A stretch of DNA of 64,000 bases from Phallusia mammillata (taxonomy: Eukaryota > Chordata > Ascidiacea > Phlebobranchia > Ascidiidae): the NCBI GenBank assembly GCA_003260075.1, contig QLIY01000058.1:1-64000 (forward strand), read 5' to 3'. Positions 9,601 through 21,600 of this stretch are shown here, piece by piece. The notes beneath the pieces are model-generated. The model had not been told where the DNA came from. It was given only the letters and a program-made list of their open reading frames with translations, and ran no database searches. Position 1 is the stretch's first letter, and each line of letters begins with the position of its first letter. The position numbers and the translations under genes are program-made.

Positions 9601-12358
9601 AGCAGGATTTTTAGTTCTTTTGTTAGTGCTTTACGGTTTAGTCTTGTGCACGATTCTTTAGCGCTGTTTGTTTTTAGATACTGATGATGCCTATTACTTG
9701 ATGACTTCCGACTTTTAAAGTTTTCAATCGGTTAAGACAAGTAGTTTTACCTAACAAGTGCTTGCGGTAACTTTTAGTTGACTGTGATTCAGTAGAATTG
9801 CCACCAATTGTATCCACTTCCTCTCTTTGATATAGCAGCGGTGGTTCAATGTCTGCAATAATAACAGATGTCACACCACACGTTTTCACCAAGTACACAA
9901 TTACCAACTTTGGTTTTGCGCTGCCTGTTGTGGGTTTTCTTCCCGTTCCGCCTCAAACCTGGGCAGGATTTCACTTCCAGTAGCTAAACATGAAAAACAC
10001 AGTTTGGTTTTGTCAATGCAAATTTCTGCCTGGTTAAAATAGAATGAAATTTGCCACATAAACACATGCCAATATATCCTATTTGTAAATTAAACATAAA
10101 AATTCCCTTGAGAATATACTCTTTAGTATTTGCTGTGCTATACATGTCCCATGTGTGTCTTACAACAGTTCAAAAATCTGCAATAAAAAAAAACAGCAAA
10201 TACTTCTATTTTTACTAAGACACTATAAATTAAAAAGCCACATTGAAATGAGGCCTATTAAAAACTAATAGTACAAATTTTTCTTTCAATCAAAACACAT
10301 AAGTCTTACTTTTTTCTCTTGCTGACCCATTACAGTGTATTAGTGGCATTAAGGAGATGTTTTAAATTTATTGTGTAGCAGGAAAACTCACTGTAAAACA
10401 TTCCAGTTTCAGAAGAAAATGTGTGAAGTGGAACAGTAGGTTTGTGTTCAGCTGCAGGATGCTTGATTTCCATTTCCTTGACAGCATCAGTGACTTGTTG
10501 TGAAATAACTGCTGGGTCTTGTTTGGCAAGATGTTGTTGGAATTCATCTCGAACTTCCAACATGTCAGGTCGGTTAGTGGGGTCCTGGTCCCAACATCTG
10601 GTCATCATCACCTCCATCACTTCAACTATCGCTCTGTCACTCTCACTACACATCAGTTCCTGAATTGCTTCACAATTTGGACGAACTCCTTGCTCCAACA
10701 TATGTCGAAAGTCTTGGTAATCTTGAACTGATGGAAAAGGTATTTCTCGAGTTAAAGTCATGCAATATATCAAGCCACAGCTGTAGGTGTCTTGTTCCTT
10801 CTTCGGTCTGGCGTCGTGCAAAAGCTTTTCAGGAGCTGCATAAATCCAAGTCAGCGCTGGTCTTTCTCTGTTTCTCGGCAACTGTATCGTTGTGGACCCA
10901 GTGTAGCTTGCGGTTCTCGCGCTACCAAAATCAGCTATCTTGCAGTGCAGATCACATGTTAAGAGGATGTTTTCTGGTTTCAAATCTCCGTGAATCATTC
11001 GCTTTTTCAGTGAACAATTGTGAATAAATGAAACTCCACTTGCAATTTCGGAATTTATTCGAAGCCGAAGAGCTACTCCGAGGTCCACAAACTCATCAAG
11101 TAACAAGGTACACAAATTTCCACCTTCGTAGTATTGCATCACAATGCCCATTGAGCCAGGCCATTTGGTGTATCCAAAAACAGTTGCTATGTTGTCATGG
11201 CGAGATTGAAGCAACATATTGTATTCATGCTTAATTCTGAAAAAAGCAAACACTCAGAATTTAAACAAAGTCACATTTATTTTCAGAAATGTTTGTTTCT
11301 TGCTAATTTTAAAACTATTAGATGAATGACTTTTGTTAGAATTTGATAGACAATAATTTTACTCACAATAAATTGCTAACATAGCGCCTTTGTTGTGAAA
11401 ACACAAAGCCTAAATAAATTAAAACCATTTAAGATTAGTTGGTAATAGGATATTAGGTTCACTAAACCTATACAATGTAGCTGCAGCATGTTTCAGCCAC
11501 AATTGTGCCCTTCACTGTTTTGCGCTCCATACTGTTTGCACAGCTAAACAAAACATTGCACAGCTATTGCTGACTTGGTGATGGTTTTAGTTCTTTTGTG
11601 TTATAATGTTTTTTGTTTCACCGAACAAAATAAACTCAACTTAAGTACGACAGAAACTTTAGCCAAAATACATTAATTATATGTTGAGTATTACTTGCAC
11701 AAACTTTGTTCTTACTTTTTTTCAATGAGCAACTTTTCTCTTTCCCCGCCCATGACTTTGAAACACTTGATGGCCACATATTGATTGCGTCGATGAAATC
11801 CGAGCAGAACGCAACCGAATCCTCCCTGGCCTAACTTGCATAAACCAACATCACAGAGGATTTGCGATGGATAGAACTCATGGATCTACATAGATATTTA
11901 TAGTCATAGCCAGGATTGAAAAAAATAAACAAAAAAGGTGAAAAATAGAATAAGAAAGTAAATTGTTCTCGTAGTTTTAGTAACAATCTCACCTATTGCT
12001 TAAATTTACATTTGTTAAAGTTTTATATGTTGAGCATCTATTTTTTGGTCGCTCGTTTGAGATTAACTGGTGCTTTTTGTCCATTATTGTTTTATTATTA
12101 TACAATTTTTTTCTAAATCATGTTCAGGTTACTTAGCTCTCTGGTGGCAGACATATATATGGACTTTAAAATGTTAAAATACAATTGCCAGAACAGCTCT
12201 ATAAATTTGATATCATGCTTAGCAGTAACAGCTTGTATATATGTGGACATGTACATGCTTCATTTATGTTTTGAGTCGAAAAATTTAAATTATTAATAGA
12301 AATAAAGTGCATATAGTTGATAACATAGTTAACTTACGAGCTGCTCTTTGGTTGACAT
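3824..12358 (-). CDS. RIP-like protein kinase with repeat linker and C-terminal Kelch propeller (single gene model)
   Basis: I join 19 exons: 12358-12338, 11885-11716, 11236-10392, 9983-9909, 9852-9751, 9173-9117, 8823-8764, 8693-8580, 8504-8415, 8350-8120, 7731-7573, 7282-7220, 6907-6845, 6158-6064, 5509-5311, 5250-5110, 4881-4729, 4180-4024 and 3929-3824. All junctions keep frame and give about 966 aa. The kinase has glycine loop GQGGFGCV, VAIK lysine, HGDLKPENILL catalytic loop, ADFG and YAAPE, most like RIP kinases. The linker exons carry S-S/E-D-E-T-x-P-K motifs. The end has six Kelch blades with GG doublets (VVGGDG, VFGGAE, VAGGRL, CIGGSS, SIGGWN, AIGGQN). The first Kelch exon has no ATG, follows a good acceptor and accepts the phase-1 linker. 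The start is the ATG at 12358 (MSTKEQL). Weak points are the GTTGGT donor at 9909 and gaps inside introns. No BTB or death domain was seen. It may really be two genes if an exon hides in the 42-base gap. Confidence 0.6.
4436..4715. mobile_element. hAT-like element with CAGTGGTTGCCAACC / GAACCACTG ends
   Basis: The left end reads CAGTGGTTGCCAACCTGGGG and the right end GTTGTGAACCACTG, an imperfect inverted repeat typical of small hAT derivatives. It is in a Kelch-region intron and carries an internal fragment of the TGAGTTTATTTTGCTAGGTG family. I see no clear target duplication, so boundaries are approximate. Confidence 0.45.
6306..6510. mobile_element. MITE with about 46-bp terminal inverted repeats
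   Basis: Left arm 6306-6351 and right arm 6464-6510 are inverted copies. The left arm includes AACAAATTTGTCGTTCAACT followed by GGTGTAATGCTAAACA; the right arm is its reverse complement with one or two mismatches. About 112 bp of unique sequence lies between. It sits in the intron just upstream of the first Kelch exon. Related arm sequence occurs near 35080-35120 and 62330. No transposase is present, so it is non-autonomous; I could not fix a target-site duplication. Confidence 0.7.
6641..6682. other. 42-base G run, probable sequence gap
   Basis: A pure G tract of 42 bases inside the intron between the last linker exon and the first Kelch exon. By analogy with the other runs in this window I interpret it as an assembly gap of estimated size. 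It matters because an unseen exon of the kinase-Kelch gene could be missing here. Confidence 0.6.
7797..8103. mobile_element. hAT-like MITE (CAGCGGTTCCCAAAC ends)
   Basis: The element begins CAGCGGTTCCCAAAC and ends with the inverted form GTTTGGGAACTGCTG. The flanks ATAAAGAG and ATACAGAG match at 7 of 8 positions, as expected for an 8-bp hAT target duplication. It lies in the intron between linker exons 8350-8120 and 7731-7573. There is no coding capacity. Confidence 0.65.
8135..8187. mobile_element. Fragment of the TTGAGTTGAGTTTATTTCGC repeat family, apparently exonised
   Basis: The fragment begins TTGAGTTGAGTTTATTTCGC and matches the terminal repeat of the complete MITE at 33430-33554. On the minus strand it lies inside open linker exon 8350-8120 and contributes a segment including TTIGFTQRNKLNSNQ, ending at a GTATAT donor. 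Other fragments of the family lie at about 4526-4600, 11609-11644 and 13136-13181. Confidence 0.55.
10392..11885 (-). other. Protein kinase domain (RIPK-like) of the composite gene
   Basis: Two exons (11885-11716 and 11236-10392) encode a complete kinase fold. The N-lobe has the glycine-rich loop GQGGFGCV and the VAIKCF lysine. The C-lobe has MIHGDLKPENILL, KIADFGSA and IYAAPE, ending with CWDQDPTNRPDMLEV, a typical kinase subdomain XI. The catalytic loop reads HGD in place of HRD. The conserved Asp, Lys and Asn are present, so activity is plausible. The HGDLKPEN pattern and overall order resemble receptor-interacting kinases, but closest family membership is inferred. Confidence 0.85.
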
Positions 12359-15060
12359 CACATCGCCATTATCAAGAACAACTTGCAACTGCTTAAGTAC
12401 ATTTTCGAAACACAGTCATGCAACGGGCCAAAGTCAACTCCTTACGACCGCACGTGTGTGTACCAACTTCCTTCAACACACAGGTCGTTCCTCATTCAAG
12501 ACTGTGCGGTCAAGGCTATGACGTCGACAACTTCAAGTGCACTTCGAAACAGAAGTTTTGCAAAGGGGAAATACCGAAATTTACCCCACGTGTCAATTTG
12601 TTTGTTTGTTGATTTGTTAAGTCAACGAAGCAGGTTGTTTACCAGAGCTGGGTGATTTAGTTGAAATCAAAGGATCCGATGGCCGTCTCGTCCTTTCTGC
12701 TATTGTTATTTGCCTTGTCAATTTATTTACTTTTAAAACTTAATAATTCGCAAATGCAAATAAATATGACATCAAATTTATTGCATTTGTTAATTAAATA
12801 TTTACCAGTACATGAAAGATGCAAGAAAATACAAGAGAAAGTCCCGTATATGTGTAAGTGCAATTCTGGGGTTAACTTGCGGCCCGGCCTATCGATTAAA
12901 GATTGTGCGGCCCGCAGAGACGCTTGGATATCAAATGTACTGAAAAACGAGTCCAATTATTATATATTTTGGGGTAGATTATTGGACCCATTGCTATTTT
13001 TCTGCGTCCTGGCAATAATGCTGCTAGAATCAAATGCGAATTTTACTTGTTAACTTAATATACTGTATGCAACACAGCAAAAAAGGTGTTATATAAAGGT
13101 GCGGCCTGCGGTCTATTCATGGTAATATTTGAGCGCAATTGTGCTGCTACGATTTTGCCCAGCAAAATAAACTCAACTCAGCTCAATTGTATTTAGCCCC
13201 ACAGTGACAAAGGTTGCACACCCCTGATCTAGTAGCTGCAAGTTGACTTAAGTATTTAGCTGGTGTTCAGGTTAGTTGGGTTAAACCTGGTAATGTTCAC
13301 TTCTGCTTACAACAAACCACCCACTGAGTCCTTTGCTGTTGTTTTATTTTTACAGGGTTTGTTTGAAATATAGCGAGGCACCAAAACAACATGAAAAGTT
13401 GCGCGACATAGTTATGCAGGCAAACCACCAATTTGTCAAAATATTTCGATGTTTTTAAGGTTTTTTTTTCGAGAAAATAAAACTCAGCAAGGCCAACAAC
13501 TTTCCGCACAAATGTGCAACAGGCATCAGAATGAATTGTGGGAAAATTTTCCCTCGAAAACAAAACTGACAAGTAAATTCTCTCTGCAGGGAGACACAAA
13601 AAATCAAGGACGTCATAGATCGAAATGTTCCAAAAAAACATATGAATACCTTTTTTTTAAACATACTTTTTATCACCAGTTTTATACATTTCAATTAAAA
13701 ACTTTTTTTTGAAATAATTATCAACATTTTTGCCAAAATTATTCGAGCATACAAAACGAATAGTGAAATCAAGCAAGCCGAAATACAGGGCAATCTTTTC
13801 TGCCACATTTTTTTTCTTCAAATCAACACTTTTTCAAACATTTTTCTGAAGGCAGGGTTGTATGCAACCAACACAAAGTCTGTTTGAATCGCACAGGAAA
13901 TGTGAAATATATACAGCACTCAACAAACATAACACACATCACTGTCAAATTAGGTGGTTAGGTCTTGAATGAGTTTGAGCTGAAATTTTCTAAACAAAAT
14001 TATACATGTTTATGACATTAACTTTGAAAAGCAACTGTCCAGTTTTTACTAAATAGTCGGTTTTCTAATTATTTCTATGTCCAAACAGCGGTGACAAGGT
14101 TTCAAAGCGAACACAAAAACTGTGTGGTGACACAACAAAAAAAACGAACAAACAGACCAGTGGACACACAAAACAACAAACACACATTTACTCAGGCACC
14201 AACAAGCACACAACAATATACAAACAACATAAATTTGCCTAAACTTTTCACTTTAGGAATTTTCATGTTTCAAAACTAGCAACTAAATGAGCCTTAATGC
14301 AGGCAAATGGAAATCCTTCGAAGGAAGCTACCTTAAATTTAAAAGCTGCATGTGAAGTGTAGTATGACACCACTAAATTTAAGGTATAATAAAGGTGAAA
14401 AGGACTTGTTTTTTATACTCATGGGGCTAATCTCCCTCTCAAGACACTATGTGTACAATATTTACAAGAGTATGCGTATTAGGGCAGCATGGAAAGTCAT
14501 GCAAACAGGACAAACAGATATAGATGTATGTACATGGGGCTTTAGCAAAGGTTTAAGGGAAATAAATATATGTATATACATGGCGGGGGTAGGGGGTAAT
14601 ATGAACAAAGAAATAATGTGTTCCTAAATGAAAACAAAAATATACATTCTTAACGTGACATACAACAAAGCAGAGCAAATGCTGCCGTGAATGCAAATAC
14701 TTTACTTGGGTTTATTGTGGCTCTGTGCTTACACAGATTCAGTATTTCAGAAATCTTTTTTAGCCAATAGTAAAAACATGTAGGATATAGTTTGATTCTG
14801 TTTTCTTTACAATTGAAAAATGTTGTAGGCATAGTTTTGATGTTTATCATATCTTACATAAACTACTTAAATTTCACTAACAATTTAACAGCAAACTAAC
14901 TCAGCATTGAGCAAGAGAATGCATGCTTTGAAGAAAGGAAACATGCATATCATTGTACACAAATCTCAGGCAAGCGTAGCGCCAAAAAAATACATGCAAA
15001 CTACAAAAATAATCATCACTAGAAAGATATTGTTTTTATGTTTTTTGTAGGAGAGGATAT
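12359..15060. other. Intergenic region upstream of the kinase-Kelch gene
   Basis: This region separates the start of the kinase-Kelch gene from the end of the KIAA0232 homologue on the same strand, so it should hold the kinase promoter and the 3' UTR of the KIAA0232 homologue. An open frame at 12661-13053 (+) overlaps a hAT-like repeat and is not supported as a gene. The rest is AT-rich with T-tracts and no recognised exon. Confidence 0.5.
12866..13226. mobile_element. Degenerate hAT-like element of the GGGCCGCA family
   Basis: The right end GGTTGCACACCCCTG and the internal block GTGCGGCCCGCAGAGACGCT match, in inverse orientation, the element at 51498-51805. The left end (near CTGGGGTTAACTTGCGGCCC) is decayed and no target duplication is visible. 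A fragment of the GCAAAATAAACTCAACTCA family is nested inside near 13136-13181. Confidence 0.5.
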
Positions 15061-15598
15061 TTATCGAGAGTTGGCCTTCGGAGGTCGTCCAGTCAGCTCT
15101 TTCTCAAGGTCAGTGTCCATCAACTGTATGTGTTGCTCGAATGTGCCCGTTTGCTGGCATTTGTCCAAACCTTGCTTGTGGAATTTGGGGCAGAACTTTT
15201 CAAAGTTGGGTGAATTTTCATCACATGACGGATTCTCGAACAATAGCTTGCCAATTTCTAACAAACAAATGGCAGTTTTAGATTTTTTAGTTGATTTTAC
15301 TTGTAACATTACAAAATTTAGCAATCATAACCCGAGGAAATTTTTTAACTTTTTTTTAACAAAACAGAAATAAGTCGTCAAGCAAAAAAATGTCAGTTTA
15401 GAATTTCTATTCCATATATTTAAACTTTAAATCAGATTCTTCCAGCTCATTGCTTGGTAAATGAAGACTATAATGAACCTTATCCTTATTGATTCAAATT
15501 TACTAAAACATTAAGTCAATCTTTCTTATGAATTCAACATACTTATATTTTGCCAATGTGCCATCTTACAGATATGTAGTTGAATGTGACATCAGCTG

Positions 15599-15629
<31 letters not shown>

Positions 15630-18600
15630 AAGGAAATAACTTATTAGGCAGTCATAAGGGGTTATTAAACAGAAAAAAGTTGTAAAAGAACATTAACAAA
15701 TGAAACAGATTCATACCCCACTTAAAAATGTAAACAGACAAAGAATGCAGTGTATTAATTAATTAAGTTTGGTTTTCAAATTAGTTTTGCATGAACAGGC
15801 TTGTGCAAGCTGATCACAACAATGAAAATGTTTGACATATGTTTGCTTTTTTGTTTACAAATTTTTTTACACAAAGCCACATCAGCTGGTTTAGCTGGCA
15901 AATGTCGGGCCAGTACAAAGCAGCAAATAATTACAGAGCGGTGCAGTAACAACTGACCTAACACGCCGGTGTACACAGGAAATATTACCATAATAAAAAC
16001 AAAGGATATGATGCATGATATTAAAAGCTACAGGCTTACTTGGAGGTATATGATGTAATAACTTAGTTGCAATGAATTATGTTTACAATAGAAAGCAATA
16101 ATGGTTATAGATTTAAATAATAATCAAACAAACAAACTGTTAACATACAATAATGCAAAAAGCAGCAAAAGTATTGGTTATTGAAAGCAACATGAGTATT
16201 CAGGAAATTAGAAATCAAACTTAATTGCCAGCTAAACTAGCACAATTATTCTTAAAACAGCAATTCTTGAAACACAACCATTGCAGCATGTGTGCGAATT
16301 TAGATTGGATATTAAACTTGTCGAAATTTGCAGGAACATTTGTACATTTTCGTTTGTCAAAAGCACAATTAATTCTGCAAACCTTTTTCAATTCCTTTCA
16401 GCTGACTTTCCACACTGTCACTGTACAAACTGGTGGACAGATGTTTAGTTGGTGACAAACTTGAAACAAAACTTGATGTGTAACTCCCAAAACTTCCATC
16501 TGAAACAATTTATACAGTGTGTTATTACTCCGTAAGGCAGGGGTCCGCAAATACTTTTTGGTGCGACCCTAAAAAAATTGCTCCAAATTCTCGCTATTAT
16601 CCACTATTTCTATTACCCACTATTTGCGGACCCCTGCCGTAAGGTATCTACCATTAATATGGATATTAGTTGGTATTATATGTTTTTTATGTTAGAGTGA
16701 ATTGCAAAAACAGTCCGTTAGCATGACAACAGTGTATCATTATTCGTATTAAATGCTATTATTATTTAAATGATACTACAAGTAAATAATATTACTAGTT
16801 TTCAAAACATTGCAACAAAGCACACAACAGTTGTAAGCCCCATACAAATGATTATTTTCGAAGCATGTATTTGAAGGGATTTCAAATTACCCTGTTAGCA
16901 CAAAATATAATGATACACTTTATCTATTTTTGTGCGCTGAAGATAAGCACCAAACTCTCCCTGGTGAAAGGCAATTTTCAATATAACTAGAAGAGTGGCT
17001 TAGTACATATTGCCCTTGTATTTACACTACAACCTATTTTAAAACATAAATATATTTCCTATGCTTATTTGGGGGGGGGGACATGTGTGCGAATTCAGAT
17101 AGGATATTAAACATCCAAATTTGCAGGAACATGTGTACATTTTCGTTTGACAGAAGCAAAATTAATTCTGCAAACCTTTTTCAATTCCTTTCAGCTGACT
17201 TTCCACACTGTCACTGTACAAACTGGTGGACAGATGTTTGGTGGGTGACAAACTTGAAACAAAACTTGATGTGTAACTTCCAAAGCTTCCATCTGAAACA
17301 ATGCATGCAGTGTGTTATTACTTGGTCAGGTATCTTCCATTGTTATGGTATCATAATGATTATTTAAGTGGTTAACGCATGTTTTCTTACATTACAATGC
17401 AACATACAAACTGTGTGTTAGCATAAAAACAATGAATCATTATTTGTATTAAACAATAATATTAGTTAAATAATACTATAAGTTTCAAAACATTGTAACA
17501 ATGTATAACACAATTGAAACCCCTATGAAGGAATAATTTCTAAGCATGTGTTTGTTGGGATTTTAAGTTAGCATGTTAGCACAAAAATATAGTCATACAC
17601 TTTTATCTATTTTTGTGCTTGTCACGAAATAAGTATAAACTCTGCCCTGTGAAAGTGCAAGTTTGAACATAATATAGTGTGCATGCATTTGCTTACCATT
17701 GTACAAGGATTTGTTGGTGTCAACAGGATTAGCCAGAGAGTTTTCACTTTCAAGTACTTCGTTATGGTGGATCGGTCTGCAAACAGATAATGTAGAAAGT
17801 TGAAAAATATGCCTTGCTCTACTTTGGTTTGAAAAACACCAGTATCAACCAAACTTATATCATATCTAATGTGAAACCTCATATCACATTCACACTTTAT
17901 TGTTTGTGTTAATCAACTTGTCAGATATTTTAAAACACCAAAAATAATTCAAAGCTTCTCTATTGAAAGTTTGGCAAAACATTCGATACAAACTCTTAGT
18001 CGTGAATTAAAGTGTTTACATTCCTGTGCTTTATTGTAAGCTGTGATTTGTTAAAGTTAACACAGACAATAAGTTGTAGTTACACAACCGGGGGGGGGGT
18101 GTCAACAGAATTAGCGAGAGTATTTTCACTTTCAAGCACTTCATTACGGTGGATGGGTCTGCAAACAGATAATACACAAAGTTGAAAAATATGCCTTGCT
18201 CTACTTTGGTTTGAAAAACACCAGCATCAAACAAACTCATACCATATCGAATGTAGTGCCTCAGATCATTTTACACTATTAATTGTTTTTTAATCAACTT
18301 TCCAGATACTTTAAAATACCAAGGGCTTCCGTGGTGAGCGAGCTTGGCAAAACATATGATACAAACTCTATAAATTAAAATGTTTACACTCTGATGCTTC
18401 ATTGTAAGCTGTGCTCTACATAAGTTAACAACCAGTTTCCAAACCTGGTATTTTAGAAACTAGCACCTGAACACCTAAATATTTTCATTTCATACCTGAA
18501 GTGTGTCATAGCAGATGGTTGTAGGGGGGGGGGGTTTGTAGTTACACAACCAGTTTCCAAAGCTGTTTTTGGCAACTAACACCTAAACACACAAAAATAT

Positions 18601-21600
18601 TTTCATTTCATACCTGAAGTGTGTCATAGCAGATGGTTGTAGAATGCACGGATCGGACGGATTTTGCTTCTCGCTGTAAACAATGTCGACGGGACGGATT
18701 CCAGCAATCGCTTGCCACATGTTTCCAATTCGAAGTGAAGTCTTCCATGCTTCGTTCTCGGTCACACAGTCGGCCAAACCTTTGGAGTTCTCCTGAAAGT
18801 TGCGGGAGTCGTGAGGAAACGTAGAGGCTTGATCTTCTGGATGTGGAACAAGGAAGTCATCATCCTTGTCATGATCATCCGTTGCCATGTCAACTTGAAG
18901 CATGAGAGGGTTTTGTTCGTCTGTGTCTGTTACAAACTCGATGACACTCCGCACCAGCCCAGCAACATAACACGCATCATCGTCCTCATCTTTAGAAGTG
19001 ACGTCGCACGACGCTTGCAGCTGGAGAAGTTGTTTGATGTCTGGGATCGGGTCCAAGTTGCCGCATCCAAGCCACTGAAAGTCAGAGGCGAACAGAGTAG
19101 ATGTGACATCAGTAAAGAAATCATCCATTAAGTATGATTTGTCACAGAAGTTGCCAAACATTCCCTTCTTTTCCTCCCCCCAGTCGGGCAATCCTGAATA
19201 CACACGGTTCTGTTTCATGCCACAGAAAAATTTTGTCGGAGATCCGTAATCGATGTCCTGAGAATTTCTCAGCCAGATGCGTTTCCGTGACAACTCATCA
19301 TCAGCTTTTCTGCTCAAAAGGTTGAGATCCTCCGATATCAGGTCGATCTGCTTGTGAAGCAATGCAAGATTGTCGGAAATACTTGAATCAAGCAGACATA
19401 AATTGACTTCATCAGAGTCCCAGGAACGTTTGAAAGTGGAACAGTAGAGACATAGAGATGCTGTACATTCCTTATTGCCATGGTTACCATCCTTGTGAAG
19501 ATAGTTTCCATTTTCATCAGCTGGTTCCTGGTTGTCACCGAATTCAAGCGGGAAGTAGTTTTCTTCCGCCCAAATCGAGTTTAAAATACTCTCGATCTGT
19601 TGGGGAAGATTTTCATACAGACCATCCGACTCATCACTGTCATCTTGACACTTTTGAAGATCGTTTTCTACCTCGGTGAAAATAGCTTTGTAATCCTCCC
19701 ACAACTGTCCAGCCTCGTCAGACGGACTTGCATCAAGGTCGGGTGGACGATACATGGTTTCAAGCCGACTCACTGCTACACTGGGAGAAGATGCTTGGTT
19801 GTCGTCCCACAGAGAAGGGGAAGGACACCACAGCCAACTCTCGGACGCTGATTCACGATCCTCGTCACTAACTGCCTCATCAGATGACCCACCAGCATGT
19901 GGAGATTTATTCTGTGGAGATTTCTTTCCCGGCTCAAACTCAAGGAATCCTGACTGTGGGTCCCGAAACCACTTGCTTTGTAATTTAGGCTGCTCACATT
20001 CTTCAGGTGATGGGATATCTTGTTCTAGTGGAAGTTGCCAGCATTCGGTTGCCCCAAATCCATATCCACCATGAAAGAGATTTTCCGTGAAGGCAGAAGC
20101 CGCTGGTGCAGAATCATGCCAATGATGTTGCTGCTTTGCTCCAGGATTCCAAAGCCCTGCTGTATTACGCATAACATCCACTGGTTTAGATGCTTGCTGT
20201 GTTGACTTCTGGGTTTTCGATGATGATTTTCTGCCTGTTGTTTTATTTCTTCTGTCAAACTTATGTTGGTGTTTCCATGTGTGATTGTGTGAAGATTTGT
20301 AATCCGATGAATTGATATTTTGCTGTCTGTGGTGGCAGGCTGGTTTCTGCAGGAACTTGTTGGTTTGTGATTTGTTTCCTTGTGTGCGTTTTGCCGAAGT
20401 GCAACTATCCTCAGACACAACAGCTGGCTTGTTACGACGCCGTTGTCTCGACATTCGCATACGACTGTTGCTGGCTTGTGGTTGAGGAATTGTTGCAGGG
20501 TTGCGACCAGTTTTCTGTTCAGTGTCATCTTTTTTAGTGTTTTGTATTTTTCCTGTAAACCTGCAAACACAGTAAAAAGTAAATACGCTGCTCTATTACA
20601 TAATCTAAAGCTGGCTTTGTTTTTGACACTCAGCAAATTTAGTGCTGATAGTTTTAAAGCCCATAATTTTTAAAGCCCACACATTCCTCCAAACTACAGG
20701 TTTTAAATGGAGGGGGTACGAAATAGACCTGGCATACTGTGAGGGTTACGAAATAGGGTGCCAAATAATGTAGTTTCATTTTATCTGTGACAAAGTTTCA
20801 GTATGGTTGAGAACATTTATCTAATTACACAAATAAAACAGCAATCATTATAAAATACAATTCAATTGACCGTTGTCAAATCTTGTTGACAAGGTGTATT
20901 AAGAAATGTTACAAAGTTAGCTTAAGTGGCATAAAAGCAACAAAGGTTTAGAACCACTGCTGAATATAATGTTTTTGACTTAAAGCCAGCTTACAGTGTT
21001 TTTGCAGTTCCTCCCCAAACAGTTTTAGAAACTCCGCTAACACTTGTAGTTGCTCCACCAGAGGCGGCAAAGAGTGAAGGGAATGCGTCCTGATATTTTT
21101 CACGTTGTGTGTTGGGCAACGACGTAGATCGCTGCTTCTTGTTGGCGTGTTCCTCATCTGAACTTGAACCTCCTTTATTTTCTGCAAAAACGTAAAAGCA
21201 TGAAAAAAATCTGCTTATATTGTTTCACCTCATATTTTACTACGCGAGGAAAGTTTCCAGATGTTTTGGTTCAAATCATCAGGAAAAAACTAATGCTTAA
21301 ATATCTTCTATATATTTTTTTTTGGTAAAATTGAAACTTCATGTTAAACTAAAGGAATATGTTCATTTACCATTTTAAAACCTGTAAGTTTATAAAATTT
21401 CAGGACAAAAGTTCAATAGTCTGAAGTATTTAAAAACTGCAATCATAAAAACATGGTGGATTTGAAAAAGCCCATGATAAGATGATAAGGAAGTATTGAA
21501 ATGCTCTACAACCATGCTGTATAAACTGTCCAGTGTATGTTCTTATACAATACAAACCATACAGCAATACAAATGAGTAAATTTATTTGTTTGAGTTAGG

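Noticed and set aside
9670-9720. A third hammerhead core (CTGATGATGCC near 9679)
   Set aside because: There is no GAAA segment at the right spacing and no pairing for helix I.
12661-13053. 130-aa plus-strand open frame with hydrophobic ends
   Set aside because: Much of it overlaps a hAT-like repeat (the GCGGCCCGCAGAGACGCT block also found at 51498-51805), and there is no homology.
16383-17292. Genuine tandem duplication of KIAA0232 exon 6
   Set aside because: Identity extends equally into the introns and a 10-G run separates the copies, so an unmerged allele is the simpler explanation.
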